64,000 bases of DNA from Lasiosphaeria ovina (GCA_033439765.1 JAULSN010000002.1:5208001-5272000); one strand, 5' to 3'; positions 34,769 to 45,980 are shown, counted from the stretch's first letter. Translations and numbers: made by a program. Notes: generated by a model not told the origin, from the sequence alone.

Positions 34769-35221
34769 TATCCTTTCTCATAGCTTACAAATAATTACCT
34801 GATGCAGAGAGACATGGACAGCAAAATAAGCACTTCGTACCTTTTGTGAGACCATCATCCTTCCTTGGTGTAGGGGAGGGGGCTTCCTCTGTGGTGGTGG
34901 TTACGGACAATACATACACATAATCCAAATAAGTTGAAACCTTGATTTTTTTCTCTTTGGTCCCTGTTGTATAATGTGACAAGTCACATGTGTGCGTTGT
35001 CTTGCTGCTGCTGCTGCTGCGTGCCCAAGGAAGGTAACGTACGTTGGCTACCCCCTACCCCTTGGTTTCTCCGATTCTTTCCGGTCCGTTTCCTTCCTTT
35101 GCGGTATGTTCGATATAGTAGGTATGTATTGCTTGGCTTGGCTTGCCCCGTCCCCTTTGCTGGTGTTGGTTGGTGTTGTTGGCATTGCCTTCTGCTGCAT
35201 ATGGCAGGGTTGCGTGCGTAC

Positions 35222-35245
35222 CTGGACTGGACTGGACTGGACTGG
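35222..35245. repeat. CTGGA pentanucleotide repeat
   Basis: Nearly five head-to-tail CTGGA copies. Confidence 0.9.
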
Positions 35246-38139
35246 GCATCTATGTAGGTATCTACCTTTGTGTGTATGTGCCTACCTACCTCTCCATGCA
35301 CATGGACTACCTATACAGCAAGCAAGTAAGCCAACCTCGTTTATCAGACCACAGCTGGAGTGTTTAAGAATTGCTCTGGCGTGGCCAGTGTTCGATGGCC
35401 GCAAATGCGTGCATGTGCTCTGTCATGGGTAGGTACCCTCGCTGCGGCTAGTTAGCCTCGGTCTGATGAGGCTCCTGAGGCGCTCGTCGTGGTTCGTTGT
35501 TCCTCTTTCCTCTCTGTCAATATTTCTCGATCAATGTCTGACTTGGCTGGCTCCCCGGGCGTCATGTAGCGTACTTTCCTTTCCATTCGACATGTACTAT
35601 GTATACAGTGCCTACTCAGACATGCCGGCCTCAGCCCTCTGTAGTCTGTACGACCAACGCTCCTGTCAGTAAGCCCGGGGTGTAGTCAACCCTCGGTGAC
35701 TGGGCACGAGGGACAGAGGAGAGTCCGATAAGGAGAGCCTAGTTAAGCAAGCCGCTTGTCTACACCGAACATGTAAGCCAAGGCCGAGTGCCTCACAGTA
35801 CCCGAAGCAAGGTAGGTAGTCACGTTGTTACTCCAAGTGTGCGTTGTGCATGGATTCGTGTGTGACAGGCACTAGGTTGCTTGTCCTTCACTTTGCTTTT
35901 GCTGCTAGTACCAATTACTACGTGTATAGACTATCTAGAAGACAGCGAAAAGCTTAGCAATGACGACGGCGGCCGAACGCCAAAGGGCGAGATCCGAAAC
36001 CCCTCGGGAGTTTTGACGGGTGTATTATTATTTTATCTGCGGACCCTGCAGGATATAATGTGACCGGCCAGCTGAGTGTTTCTCCTTCCTCGCAGCCCCT
36101 ATTGGCGGTGAGTACGTAGTGTAAGTCGAGATGCATGAGAGCGAGACATGTCAAGGGAAGAGAGAAAGACATTGTTCTTTTCCGAGCCGACAGGGTTTGT
36201 CAGTGTCTTAGTTCCAACGTCCGGGTGAATCAGTCTGCCGTCTCGACCCCGTCTGTCACGAAAAGTGAAGCCGGCGTGTCTTAGGAGTCTTCCAATATGT
36301 TTGATGTGTGAGCGTGATGACGGCACCGAGAGAGGGGATGTGAGACAGAGAGCGGAGGACATTCGAGGGTGCTTCCTATCTTCTCCTCTCCTCCAAAAAA
36401 AACCAGTAAAACACCCAAAAAGAAGAGCAACGACAACGCCGGACATTATTGGCTACGAGACTCTAAGACAGAAGCCCGGATATTTCAGCTGGTTACACCA
36501 TGACTGCCGATGACGGTGGCGGATTCTTATCAGACCTAGTTGTTTGTTGATCTAGATAGATCCTAAGGACAAACAACCGCTCAGGGGGGGGCGCCGTCTC
36601 TCAAACTCGAATCGAAGTCACGTCTGCACGCATGTCAACTTTCCCCAGACCCAGTAGACGTGGCTCGCCACGCTAGCGCACAGCGCTTCACCGACTCGCC
36701 TCTTTCGTATATTTATATTTATATATGCATATAAATAACATATAGAAACCGACTATCCCGGGCGAAGCATCCCTGCCCCGGGGCGAGCTGCAGGCAGGTT
36801 CCCGCCCGCCACAGGCTAATAAAAAACCTACACAATCTAATACAAGAAAGAAAGGGAAGAAAAGAGGAGAGGGCAAATTTATTTGACAGGCCCCCTGTTT
36901 GCCGAGGGGGTGGGGGGACACGGCCATATCTTTCTTACGCACGAGACGTAGGTATCGTATATCGATTGATTGCCATGCGGTTTCGAACAACACGTTACGC
37001 CTCCCAAAGTGCCCAGGCTTTTGGATATAGTAACCAGTAGAGGGGAGAGCGGGTTTGAGAGAGTTTTCTTTTTACTTACTTATTTAGTATTCTCTATCTT
37101 TCCATCCCTCGTCCCGCATATTGTGTACAGCCAGCCGTATGCTATATTTCGTCTGCTCAAGGAGTGAGTTCCACAGCTAGACGTACCACAAAAGTGCAAT
37201 GGCTGATGCCCATCACCACGCATACACTAAAACGACCACAGGTATTTGCACAGCCAGCCGTATATTCCCCGACGTCGAACACCTATTACGTAGCCCATCT
37301 CCCTGTCTCCTTCCCGTGTATCTTCTCACTGTATGTACACCTCAGAAACCATGCGTCATACAGCAGCTGTTCTGGGTTGGGTGACTGACTCCTTTCTCGC
37401 GAGTATTTCGATCTCCATTGACCTCCAAGAACGACACACAACGGAGCCTCTCGCATAACAGAGCCGAGAGCAGCTGTCATGTGCCGGCTCTGAGCGAGCA
37501 CGCAATAGCGACATGCATGCATACCCATACATAAGTTGACGGCCGTTCTAGCACCCCCAGCCAAACAGCGCAGTGTCATCATGACGCTTCTCCTCGGCCA
37601 TGCAAGAAGGAAGCAGAGTCGAGTTGGCGATTGATAAGTTTCGCTGGGCGGCTCGGGTATCGGAGAGTCGTCTGGGCGCCGCTCGCTTGCCTCACAATGG
37701 GCTTCACAGTCGCACAGATACACCCCCCCCCCCCGCACCTCCTGCTGGGCAGGAGAGACAGCAGCAAACAACACTTGCTGTAGATACATATTTGTTTGCC
37801 AGGCATGCTTCAATGCCGTGGAAACGACTCGATGCCAAGGCCGGATATCCAATCTCGCTGGATTTAAAATTAATGTCTGCCTGGGACAGAGTACTTGCTT
37901 GGGACTTTCACGCTCGAAAATGCCGACTGCCAACAAAAGAGATTGCCACGTGCACAAGAGAACAAGCGATTGCTTGCGGGAACGTTCTGCTATGGTGGGT
38001 AACACCAAAAACAATACAGCATGCAGTCTGGGAGCTAACCCCTGCGCTAATTACGAAACTATGATGAAAGATAAAGGAACTGCTAGGTTAACAATGTGGG
38101 CTCATGCAAAGTCAAGCCCGGCTTGGCTTAGCGTGGATC

Positions 38140-39784
38140 TCAGTCGAAGCGCTCGGGCAGCACAATCGGTGCCACCAAGGTCCAGGTATACATGGCGTAG
38201 CAGACCCACGAGCTCACAATCTTGACCCAGCTCGCCCACAGCGTGCGCCCAACCGTTGCGAAGTCGTCCTGCCTCTTCTCGTCCCAGTCCATGGTCAACA
38301 GCGTCGCTACCCAGGCCGTCGCCAAGAAGAAAATGATGTGGAACATTGTGTAGTTGTACTGGGTGCTCGAGCGCTCGTCGTCATGCGACGAGCGGCCACC
38401 CGAGTCGCTGTCATTGTCGTCATCCGACAGGAGCGCGTCGGCCGGGAGACTGCCCTCCTCGACGGCCCTGCGCAGCGCCTCGGCCCGCATCTCCCGGCGG
38501 CCGCTCGGCTGAGTGGTCACGAGGTCATGCTCGTCCTCGTCAGGCAGGCGGATCTGCCCCTTGCCGTTGCCGCCGAGACCGAGGCTCTGGGTTGCAGCTC
38601 GGGTAGTGGTGTAGGCCACGGTAAGCATGGTGACGATGGCGCCGACGACAACCGTGGTTGTGCGCGTGCCCTGGCCAAGCACCAGAGGGTTGCAGTGGCG
38701 ATCTTCCGTCTCGTCCGGCTCCATCGAGACGGCCGACATGGTAAGGTATGTGCAGTACACGGCCACCATGGCCGCCTGGGCAAGCCCCGCCTTGGGGTTG
38801 TGCTCCTGGACGGCCGGGTGCACCGAGATGGCCGAGACGCCGATCCAGAGCAGCAGATTGATCGTGATGGCTGCCTGGTTCATGGAGCACCCGCCCGAGG
38901 CGAAAAAGATGTACTGGACAATGGTCATGGCGAGCGATGCCAGGTACATGCCCAGGGTCGAGCCAATGAGGACAAACCTCCAAACCTTTGAGTCCGTGTC
39001 CTCGATCTGCGCCAGGCAGTATTCGGCCCAGTTATGCGCCAAGTCCACCAGCAGAACAAGGCCGAGGATGAGGAATAGCATGGCGCAGACGAGTGCGATG
39101 TAGTTCCCCCAGAACATGAAGAAGCTGTCGGGAATGAAAAAGGTGAGCACGATCAGGCCCAGCCATGCAATGATCTTGGGGCCCCAGTAGCCGTTCTGGA
39201 TAGCGGCACGCGGGTTCTTGGACGAGTGGACGCCCAGGAGGAGGGCAGCGAAGAGGAGATGGAACAGGCCGAGGGCGAAGTTGATGCGGTGGACGGCCAG
39301 CCAGCCGTAGCAGTCGCCGTCGCCGCAGGAAATCTTGACATAGTCGAGCATGAGATGCTGCAGCTTCTCGACGGCCCATTTGGTGAGCATGATCCATGAT
39401 AGTATCGAGTTGACGAGGAGGATGAGGGCATATGCGATACGGGTAGCGACACTGGGAGACCGAAATGCGTCAGCAATGAGCGAAGGAAGGCATGCGCAGG
39501 CGGCCGGCATGGGCGGCGACACAAGTGCGTGCAGGCTGGGTTGGGTCGGGTACACGACGACACGACGACGACGACGACGACGACACATACCTGTTGCCGC
39601 ATTTCCCACACATACTACAGACGGCGGAGCAAGTCGCAGCTCCGCAACAGCTCGCGGCGAAGGTCACAAGCTACGAGGCGGCATGGCCGTCAGTCCTGCT
39701 CCGTTTGTTCCATGGATTGACTGTTGAACCTACCGTGCCAATGCTCGGCACCGCCAACAGCGGTATTGAAAGAAGCGCGCCCAT
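38140..39784 (-). CDS. TMS1: Tms1/Serinc family membrane protein
   Basis: Multi-pass membrane protein of the serine incorporator family, found on the vacuole or plasma membrane; its biochemical role in fungi is unsettled. Three exons (39734-39784, 39591-39670, 38140-39451), introns of 63 and 139 bases, 480 residues. The first two short exons give the typical Cys-rich N-terminus (LVTFAASCCGAATCSAVCSM, then CGKCGN) and join in phase to VATRIAYALILLVNS. About ten or eleven hydrophobic segments follow, with the family pieces CYGWLAVHRINFALGLFHLL, FFIPDSFFMFWG and YNYTMFHIIFFLATAW. A long acidic loop (about residues 345-400) lies before the last two helices. The second intron holds an ACG microsatellite. 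The hAT insertion begins 353 bases upstream of its start. Confidence 0.93.
39562..39582. repeat. (ACG)7 microsatellite in TMS1 intron 2
   Basis: Seven perfect ACG units, close to the intron donor. Confidence 0.95.
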
Positions 39785-40136
39785 CTTGGGTTGGCTGACG
39801 CCGCTCGCAGGCCTTTCGCCTCTGCAGATTAGAACTTGACAAAACACACGAGCGTGTACGGCGCCGCGGAGGATCGGTAAACGGAGGATGCGCAGTATTG
39901 GTTGAGAACTTGTTGAAGGTTGACGTCGGCCGGGTCGTCAACCGGGCACGACGGGAGGCAACGGCAGTTGGCGGCTACGTAGTTAGTGGCTTCTGGCACG
40001 CTGACGCGCACCACACCACTCAGTCTGCGGCGCTGCGCCACCCTGAGTCCCTGACAGCGCACCCGTCACAGCACGTGACCTTGAATATGGATTGCAGTCG
40101 AAACTCGAAACCCCCAGACTTTGCGCTAGCCTGAGG
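39785..40136. promoter_or_regulatory. TMS1 upstream region up to the hAT insertion
   Basis: 352 bases between the TMS1 start and the left end of the hAT element, ending in the left target duplication. No gene seen. The TMS1 core promoter must lie here or beyond the transposon. Confidence 0.45.
40129..40136. repeat. Left 8-base target-site duplication of hAT element
   Basis: GCCTGAGG, repeated exactly at 42591-42598 on the other side of the element. Eight bases is the usual hAT duplication length. Confidence 0.92.
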
Positions 40137-40200
40137 TAGGGTTAGCATATTTCGGAAAAAAACCGAACTTTTCATGAAATTTATGAAAAATCGGGGTTTT
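40137..40200. repeat. hAT left terminal region
   Basis: Starts TAGGGTTAGC. Contains ATTTCGGAAA at about 40149-40158 and TTTCATGAAA at about 40171-40180, which recur in inverted orientation at the right end. Confidence 0.75.
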
Positions 40201-40345
40201 CGGGTTAGGGTTATATATGACAACCCCCCCCCCCTTGGCCCGCCCGGCTAGGTAAGTTTGAACCTAACCACTAAAAAATCTACTAATCTACACCACCACA
40301 GCCTACATCGCCACCCTGCAATGCAACCTAACCTTCGGCCTCACA

Positions 40346-42283
40346 ATGCCGACTACAAAGAAGGAACTCATTCGCAGCCACTTCGAAGAGAACAGTATTG
40401 AAGGGCGCACGAATACGGCTTCAAAATGCAAACATTGTGGCTTCCAACTGGGTACTAACGTCACCAGGATGAAGCAACACCTCGACCGCTGTTCGAATTA
40501 CCTACGCACGCAAGAAAACGACCAAATCGGAGGTTCTCGTGATATTCGGCATTTCACAATGGTCCTTTCTTCAGACCAAAAGAACCATATTGATCGCTTA
40601 GCTATTGAAGTTATATTAATCGGCGGCCGGGCTTTTCGCACGTTCGATGCGCCTGAAATGCGGGTATTTATTAAGGCGTTGTGCCCGGCATATACCCCCC
40701 CGAACCGGCACCTCATTTCCAGCTGCTGGCTTTCTCATATATACGAAGAGATGAAGCAGAAGCTCGTTCAGGATGTCTTTTCTAAGCTTCTACGCCTAAG
40801 TATTATCTTTGACGAGTCAGACGACTATTCTAGCCGTCGTATTATGAACATCTCGGTTATTACACTTACTGGCCAGACTTTCTTTTGGTGTAATAGGGAT
40901 TCGAAGGATGAAGTACATACTTTAACGAACATCGCCGCCGCCGTAGCGGCCGAATGCGAAGAAATCGTCGGCGGGTAGTGGTACAAGCTGAATGCCTTCG
41001 TGACTAATACATGTAACGGCGCCCGGCTCGCAGGAAGAATACTAGCTGAAGATCACCGGTTTCCTCATGCCTTTCCTATCCTCTATGACTCTTACGGGCT
41101 TCAACTACTAGCCAAAGACCTATTGGAATGCGAGCCATTTAGCATTTATGCCTTTTACGTCTCTCAAATCGTTACTTTCTTTCGAGCCTCAAAGCTACAG
41201 CTTTCCCGCCTCCGCACATACATGACTCAAACCGGCACCGGGAAAATCCATACTATACTCGTATCGTAAGTTGGGGTCTATTTATACTGGTTTTTGGTAG
41301 GAAGCTAACCCTTTAGGGTAATTACTCGCTGGGGTTCCCAATACAGATTCATACAAGCCGTCTCCCGGGCTAAGCCTGCATTATTCCAATTCTCTTACGA
41401 AGCCCGATTCAACAACTGGACCGACGAGCGCATCGATAGGATATCAGGCACAACATAAGCAATAAGCGTCAAGCTAGCTTTCATTCTCCAAGTCCTTAAA
41501 AAGCCGTTATTTTGGTATACCCTAGATATCTTGACGGCATTTATGGAGCCGCTTCATAAAGCCCAGGTTATGTCAGAGTCAAGCAGAGCATATGTAGGCT
41601 TTGTTATGATGAGGTGGCATACAATTTGGCAGGCCTGGTCACGACTGGAAGGATCAGTCAACGTTGAGGACTGGGCGGCTTTGAAGAAGGCATTTATCGC
41701 TCGCAGAAACCGTCAAGTTACTGCCTTGAACTGGCTGGGGTTCCTTTTATACCCAGACAACATATATTTCAGCCTCTAGTCTATTCAGCCGGCTGTTGAG
41801 GGCATTCAGGGTCTGGTTCTCAACTACCTCCGTAATTACGGCCGTACTACCCAGGTTGACGGCAAGAAGCTTGTTGAGGAATTCCTTCTTTATAGAGCAC
41901 AGGAAGGTATCTTCGCCGCCGATGACGACGGTTGGCGCATGGATATGAACAACAACGTAGTAGCTTTCTGGCTCTACTGGCGTGGTGAAGGCTCTATTCT
42001 AGCTGACGTAGCTATTCGGGTTCTTCAAACGCCTGCAAACAGTGTTCCCGGCGAGAGGGCATTCTCGGCGATGAACTTCGTTGAGAGTGCATTACGTAAC
42101 AGGCTCTCGGCTGATAACATGGATATGGCTACGTTCGTCTTCATGAACGGCCGCTCTTTGAAGCCATCGGAAGACCGCATTTCCTACCACAATTTGGTAG
42201 AAGACCCCGAGTTGGAGTTGGAAGATGAAGATCAACTGTATGCAGGGATGCCAGTTGACTATCTGGGTATTGAAAAAGACTGA
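40346..42283 (+). pseudogene. hAT transposase with three nonsense codons
   Basis: Would cut and paste the element. The frame has a BED-type zinc finger near residues 10-50 (CKHCGF, then HLDRC), a central catalytic region with the hAT-typical TRWGSQ after the intron, and a C-terminal dimerisation domain near residues 540-600 (LQTPANSVPGERAFS, ALRNRL). One intron, 41266-41316 (51 bases, GTAAGT donor), keeps the phase. The two exons then read as 629 codons with no frameshift but with stops at 40976-40978 (TAG), 41456-41458 (TAA) and 41777-41779 (TAG). Each could come from a C-to-T change in a CAG or CAA codon, the context preferred by repeat-induced point mutation. The rest of the sequence is not heavily mutated. 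Seen: motifs, intron, stops. Inferred: recent inactivation. Confidence 0.88.
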
Positions 42284-42509
42284 CTTTGGCCCAGTTGGCG
42301 ATCCCGGGCCCGGGCGAGGGCGGCGCTAGGCCCAAATAGGAAATCCAACACAACTACCCTTCAGATCTTTTTATTGCGTTTTTGAGTTTTTGGCTCTGTG
42401 TTCGATTTTCCTGCATTGGCTGACCCGGTTCAAGTTGGTTGATTGAGAGCTAAATAACTAACTATGATTGGCTAGATTGAAGGAAAAGTGGGGCATAACG
42501 CACGGACTG

Positions 42510-42590
42510 AAAAAAACGATTGATTTTTTCATGAAATTTCCGCAACCTTTCCGAAATTTCAACTTTGCAAGAAAAATTCAACCCACCCTA
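42510..42590. repeat. hAT right terminal region
   Basis: Ends CCCACCCTA, the inverted counterpart of the left TAGGGT. Carries TTTCATGAAA and the inverse of ATTTCGGAAA. Confidence 0.75.
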
Positions 42591-42598
42591 GCCTGAGG
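42591..42598. repeat. Right 8-base target-site duplication of hAT element
   Basis: Exact copy of GCCTGAGG at 40129-40136. Confidence 0.92.
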
Positions 42599-43011
42599 TG
42601 ATTGGTGGAGCTGCTGAGCTCCCCCCCAGGGTTTAAAAGCACAGCCAGGGCAGCCTTGACTCCAGCGCCATCATGACGGCGTCACATGCACTCTCGCGAC
42701 CACGAGTTCAATGTTGGGCCACCAGACGTGCAATGACCAGAGTCGGGAGCGGATGATATATGGAAAATCTGGGATGGCTGGCTGCCCAAAATGTCGAAAT
42801 TGAAACTGATTTTACGGATACAATGATTTCTTCTGCTGCCTTATACCATCCGTAAGATGACTTATCGTGGGGGCTTTTTGCTGAGTAATTAAATTTAATC
42901 CGGTATAATTACATGGATCCTACGGATAAGCGAATTTACCAACAATTGTGGCTGCAACACCCCTGTGCCAGGCAATTTCCTTTGTATTTGACTGTTGTTG
43001 GCTGTAACTAC
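42599..43011. other. Spacer between hAT and recombinase gene
   Basis: 413 bases. Holds three ATCCGTA/TACGGAT-type pieces in both orientations (about 42813, 42848, 42930) and a CTTATCGTGGGG motif at 42861 that recurs inverted upstream of the recombinase. One end of the recombinase element may lie here. Confidence 0.4.
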
Positions 43012-45300
43012 CTACTTCTTACTGCTGCGTAGTCGTCTGCGTTGCTTGAGGGTATCTACAAGCTGGTTGAGGCTTTGGCCGGTACGTATATGCTCTACCT
43101 CCGCTACTGCCTCGCCCTCAGTGCTACCCCTGGCTACCCGGGCTAAAATTGCATCCCAAATCACTTTACGCCGACAAAATTGAACCCTGAGGTTATTCCC
43201 AGGCCGCCAACTGCTCCCCCATCTGTCTTCTAGCTCCTGCACTGCCGGCTGACCGCCAAAGCCCTCTTTCCACTCACGCCAAACATCCTCAACTGTGTAT
43301 ACCTTCGCCAGGCTGGTAGCAATAGGAGGTACTGTAGGCTGGTTAACTGGTACTGGCTCCGGTACTGGGGCCGGTATTGGGGCTGGGGCTGGTGCTGGTA
43401 CTCCTATTACTAGGCTTGGGTTGGCTCCTAGGTAGCCGGAGATTGTAACGGGGATTGTGCCAGAAAATAAAGTATTAAGGAGCCTACTTTCCTGGCTAGC
43501 TAGTTGGGCAGTTAGGTCAGCCAATTGGCCGGCCAATTGGCCAGCGAATTGCTGGTTATTGTGTAAGATAGCATTGCGAGTGCTCTCCACAAGGCTGTAT
43601 AGCTCTGGTATAGCACGCTGTAAAAGGAGGCTGGGTGGCTCCGCTATATCGGTTGTGCTGGCCTGTACCGTACGCGCGAAATCCTCCCACTCGTGGCCGT
43701 AAAAGGGAGCGTAAGTAAAGAAAGGCAGGGTTGGAAACCGTGGCTGGAGGACGGCCAGGTCCTGCAAGAGCACTATACGGAGGCGCCGCATAAGCTTAAG
43801 GAAGCCATCTCCAGCAAGGTCGTCCTCGTCAAGGCCACCTTGCGCCCACCCGCAGCGGCGTGCGCGTGCCTCAAAGCGAGGCTCCCACTCTTCAATCCAC
43901 GGCCAGAGCTGCCTCTGCAAGGCGGCTGGAGGTTCGCATACTGCACGCGGCAGAAAATAGTCCCCTGGAGTGCCGGAGAATCCGGCAACAATACGTATAA
44001 ACTGGCGTGGTAGATGGGTAAGGTATGCCTGGCATAGTACGCTCTGGTTCCAACGGCCGGCCTGTGATATCTGTGTAAGCGAGGTGCCGTAGGTTTCCGC
44101 ATCCTGTGCTCCAACTCGCCGCGGCAAATGCGTCTTCTTTGCTGTGGTAAGGCCAACCGCTCCAAAGACACGCCAGGTATCCTGCAACTGCGTACTGTAA
44201 GAGATCTCTTCCTGGCGGTCCTGGCCGATTAGGAGCTTGATTCTGTACCAATCCCGGCGGCAACGAAAGGAAGGGGGCGGCTCGCCGCTGATATGCCACC
44301 GCCAAAAGAAGAGCTGTGCTAAGGCGCTTTGTGTGCAGAGAAGGGGGTCCTTATGGCGGAGGGACCCCATGAACTCCTTTTTAGCTGTCTTGTTCATTTT
44401 GCCGTCTTGGAGAAGCGAGACGAGGCAGCCGCATTGTGTTGGACCCTCCGAAGGAGGGTAGTCGAGGAGAGAGAGGTCGGCAAGCTCCATCTTCCGGCGA
44501 TTCTCTCCACGCAGGAGGTAATAGTGGCCAAAAAGAAGGTCAACCCGCGTCCGGAGGTTCTGTGGCGTGCTGGCGGCCCCGTAGAGCAGGTGCTCGTGGA
44601 TTGCAGCCCATTCGGCAGTCGAGTATCCCGCCTGGATACCCTCAGCGCCGCGGTCCTTATAGCTGGCCCGGCTAAGGCGGTTCCGCTGGCGGCCGCGCTG
44701 CTCGAGAAAGCCACGCACGGCGGCGCCACGTGGGTTCTCCGTATTCTTGCCGCCGTGGGTTACCTGTACCCGCCAGAGCTCGATCACGGCTGCGATATAC
44801 GCATCTAGCGTGCCCTTGGTAAAGAGGTCGCCCTCCTCCTCCCCGTCGCCAGCGGCGGTTATGCCGGGTGGCGGCACGTAGCTCTCACTGTCGTTAGCGA
44901 GGATCTGTACGGCCTCGGCAACTGGCACCGCAAGCGTTGCAGCGAGAGCCTCGGCCTCTTGGAGAGCAGCTTGCTCCTCCCCGGCTACCAGTGCCAGTGG
45001 TTCTGCGCGGCCGCGGCCGCGGCCGCGCCGCTTCTTGGGCGCCTTGACGCGCCGTTGGAGGATGTCTTCCTTGAGCCAGGCGGCCAGCTTGTCGGGCGTA
45101 ACAAGCTCGCCATCCGGCCAAGTAAAGAGGGCGCCGTCCGGCCCCGGGCGCGGCGTACTGCACCACGCCCTCCACTCGCGCTGCTTGGCCGCGTAGCTCC
45201 TCGCTGTATTCTGGGGCTGCTCATCCTTTTTGGCCTGCAAGCCGGCCCTCCGGGCCTCCTGGGCACGCTCTTCGGCGGCCGCATACGGGTCGTCGGCCAT
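43012..45300 (-). CDS. Crypton-type tyrosine recombinase, intact
   Basis: Intronless 762-residue gene from the ATG at 45300. A helical, Arg/Trp-rich N-terminal part (TARSYAAKQREWRAWC) looks like the core-binding domain. The catalytic part shows the tyrosine-recombinase set: Arg in LLFGHYYLLRGENRR, His and Arg in THLPRR, and a Tyr in AGRWNQSVLCQAYLTHLP. A Pro/Ala/Val-rich hinge (PAPAPAPIPAPVPEPVPV) separates it from a C-terminal GCR1_C-like DNA-binding domain (VYTVEDVWREWKEGFGG, then LEDRWGSSWRPG and RRKVIWDAI). Recombinase plus GCR1_C is the Crypton plan, related to the ancestor of yeast Ndc10. A Gly/Arg repeat (RGRGRGR) is written as a GC-rich palindromic tract at 45005-45032. No stop or frameshift interrupts it. 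A Starship captain is less likely because no cargo lies behind it. Confidence 0.83.
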   Translation of the reverse strand: MADDPYAAAEERAQEARRAGLQAKKDEQPQNTARSYAAKQREWRAWCSTPRPGPDGALFTWPDGELVTPDKLAAWLKEDILQRRVKAPKKRRGRGRGRAEPLALVAGEEQAALQEAEALAATLAVPVAEAVQILANDSESYVPPPGITAAGDGEEEGDLFTKGTLDAYIAAVIELWRVQVTHGGKNTENPRGAAVRGFLEQRGRQRNRLSRASYKDRGAEGIQAGYSTAEWAAIHEHLLYGAASTPQNLRTRVDLLFGHYYLLRGENRRKMELADLSLLDYPPSEGPTQCGCLVSLLQDGKMNKTAKKEFMGSLRHKDPLLCTQSALAQLFFWRWHISGEPPPSFRCRRDWYRIKLLIGQDRQEEISYSTQLQDTWRVFGAVGLTTAKKTHLPRRVGAQDAETYGTSLTQISQAGRWNQSVLCQAYLTHLPRQFIRIVAGFSGTPGDYFLPRAVCEPPAALQRQLWPWIEEWEPRFEARARRCGWAQGGLDEDDLAGDGFLKLMRRLRIVLLQDLAVLQPRFPTLPFFTYAPFYGHEWEDFARTVQASTTDIAEPPSLLLQRAIPELYSLVESTRNAILHNNQQFAGQLAGQLADLTAQLASQESRLLNTLFSGTIPVTISGYLGANPSLVIGVPAPAPAPIPAPVPEPVPVNQPTVPPIATSLAKVYTVEDVWREWKEGFGGQPAVQELEDRWGSSWRPGNNLRVQFCRRKVIWDAILARVARGSTEGEAVAEVEHIRTGQSLNQLVDTLKQRRRLRSSKK

Positions 45301-45399
45301 AGTAGGGTGCGGCGGCGCGCTACGGTGTGTTTGTTCCGGTACTGCGTTGCGTAAGGGGGGGGGGGGGAGGCGGTGATAGGCGGTGATAAATCTCGGAAG

Positions 45400-45519
45400 C
45401 TTATCGAGGGCAGCTTATCGGGCGGCCGCGCGCGATTAATCGGCGCGGTTTTGGCTGGGGCGGGGTCGGCCGGATGCGGCATAGCGGTTATGGATTAATT
45501 GCGCCGCCCCTCGATAAGA
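45400..45519. repeat. CTTATCG motif cluster, direct and inverted
   Basis: CTTATCGAGGG at 45400-45410, CTTATCGGGCGGC at 45414-45426 and the inverted form GCCGCCCCTCGATAAG at 45504-45519. The last is an inverted match to CTTATCGTGGGG at 42861-42872 beyond the recombinase gene. They may be recombinase-binding or end sequences, or GATA-factor sites. Confidence 0.5.
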
Positions 45520-45980
45520 GCACTGCACCTTCCAACTGCCGTGGGTGCCTTTGTCAAGCTAAAGAGCTTGCGATTACAGGGGTTAGGCTCCTGTATCGGA
45601 GCCCTGGAGGCTTTGACTACGAGCCGCTGGCAATGGAAGATTCTGCTGGTTGGTTGCCCTGACTTGGCCGGACGGGAAGAACCGAAACCGCCATCATCAG
45701 ACAGCAGTCACAAGGGGCGCGGGCTCCGAAACACACGATAACGAAGGCACCCCATGCAAGCATTGTTGCTGTTGATGCGCATCTTCCTCCCAACATCGCC
45801 GTCGCCGGTATCCTCAGCCCGTCGCCGCGCACTGTCCTAGACATCTGCACCGGCTGTATCGCCATTGATTGCGATCAGCGCCGGGATGCTCGTCTGAAGT
45901 CGGCGACTTTTCTCGCAGAGTATTGCACCCATCCCGTCATTGATCGACCCAACCTCGATAGATTTCGCAGATTTCTCCCA

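Larger units (their letters stand above)
32690..38139. other. Gene-poor spacer, 5.4 kb, rich in simple repeats
   Basis: Largest gene-free block of the window. It is full of short TACCTACC, GTACATAC and AGGTAGGT strings (for example 33980-34010, 34130-34145), a TTC microsatellite, a CTGGA repeat, a CTG run near 34998-35020, a poly-C run at 37723-37734 and an AT-rich near-palindrome at 36717-36738. Apart from a weak candidate exon near 33063-33231 I see no gene. Confidence 0.5.
40137..42590 (+). mobile_element. hAT-superfamily DNA transposon, non-autonomous by mutation
   Basis: A 2,454-base element with defined ends. Both termini read TAGGGT inwards. Behind them the two ends share imperfect inverted pieces, ATTTCGGAAA and TTTCATGAAA. 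It is bounded by an exact 8-base GCCTGAGG duplication and carries one transposase gene on the plus strand with a BED finger and an hAT dimerisation domain. Terminal repeats are poorly matched beyond the first bases. A poly-C run lies at 40224-40234. Three in-frame stop codons make the transposase inactive as written. Confidence 0.92.

Noticed and set aside
43012..45300. Recombinase read as a Starship captain (DUF3435)
   Set aside because: The C-terminal GCR1_C-like domain and the short unit without cargo fit a Crypton better; a housekeeping gene follows within 0.7 kb of its start.
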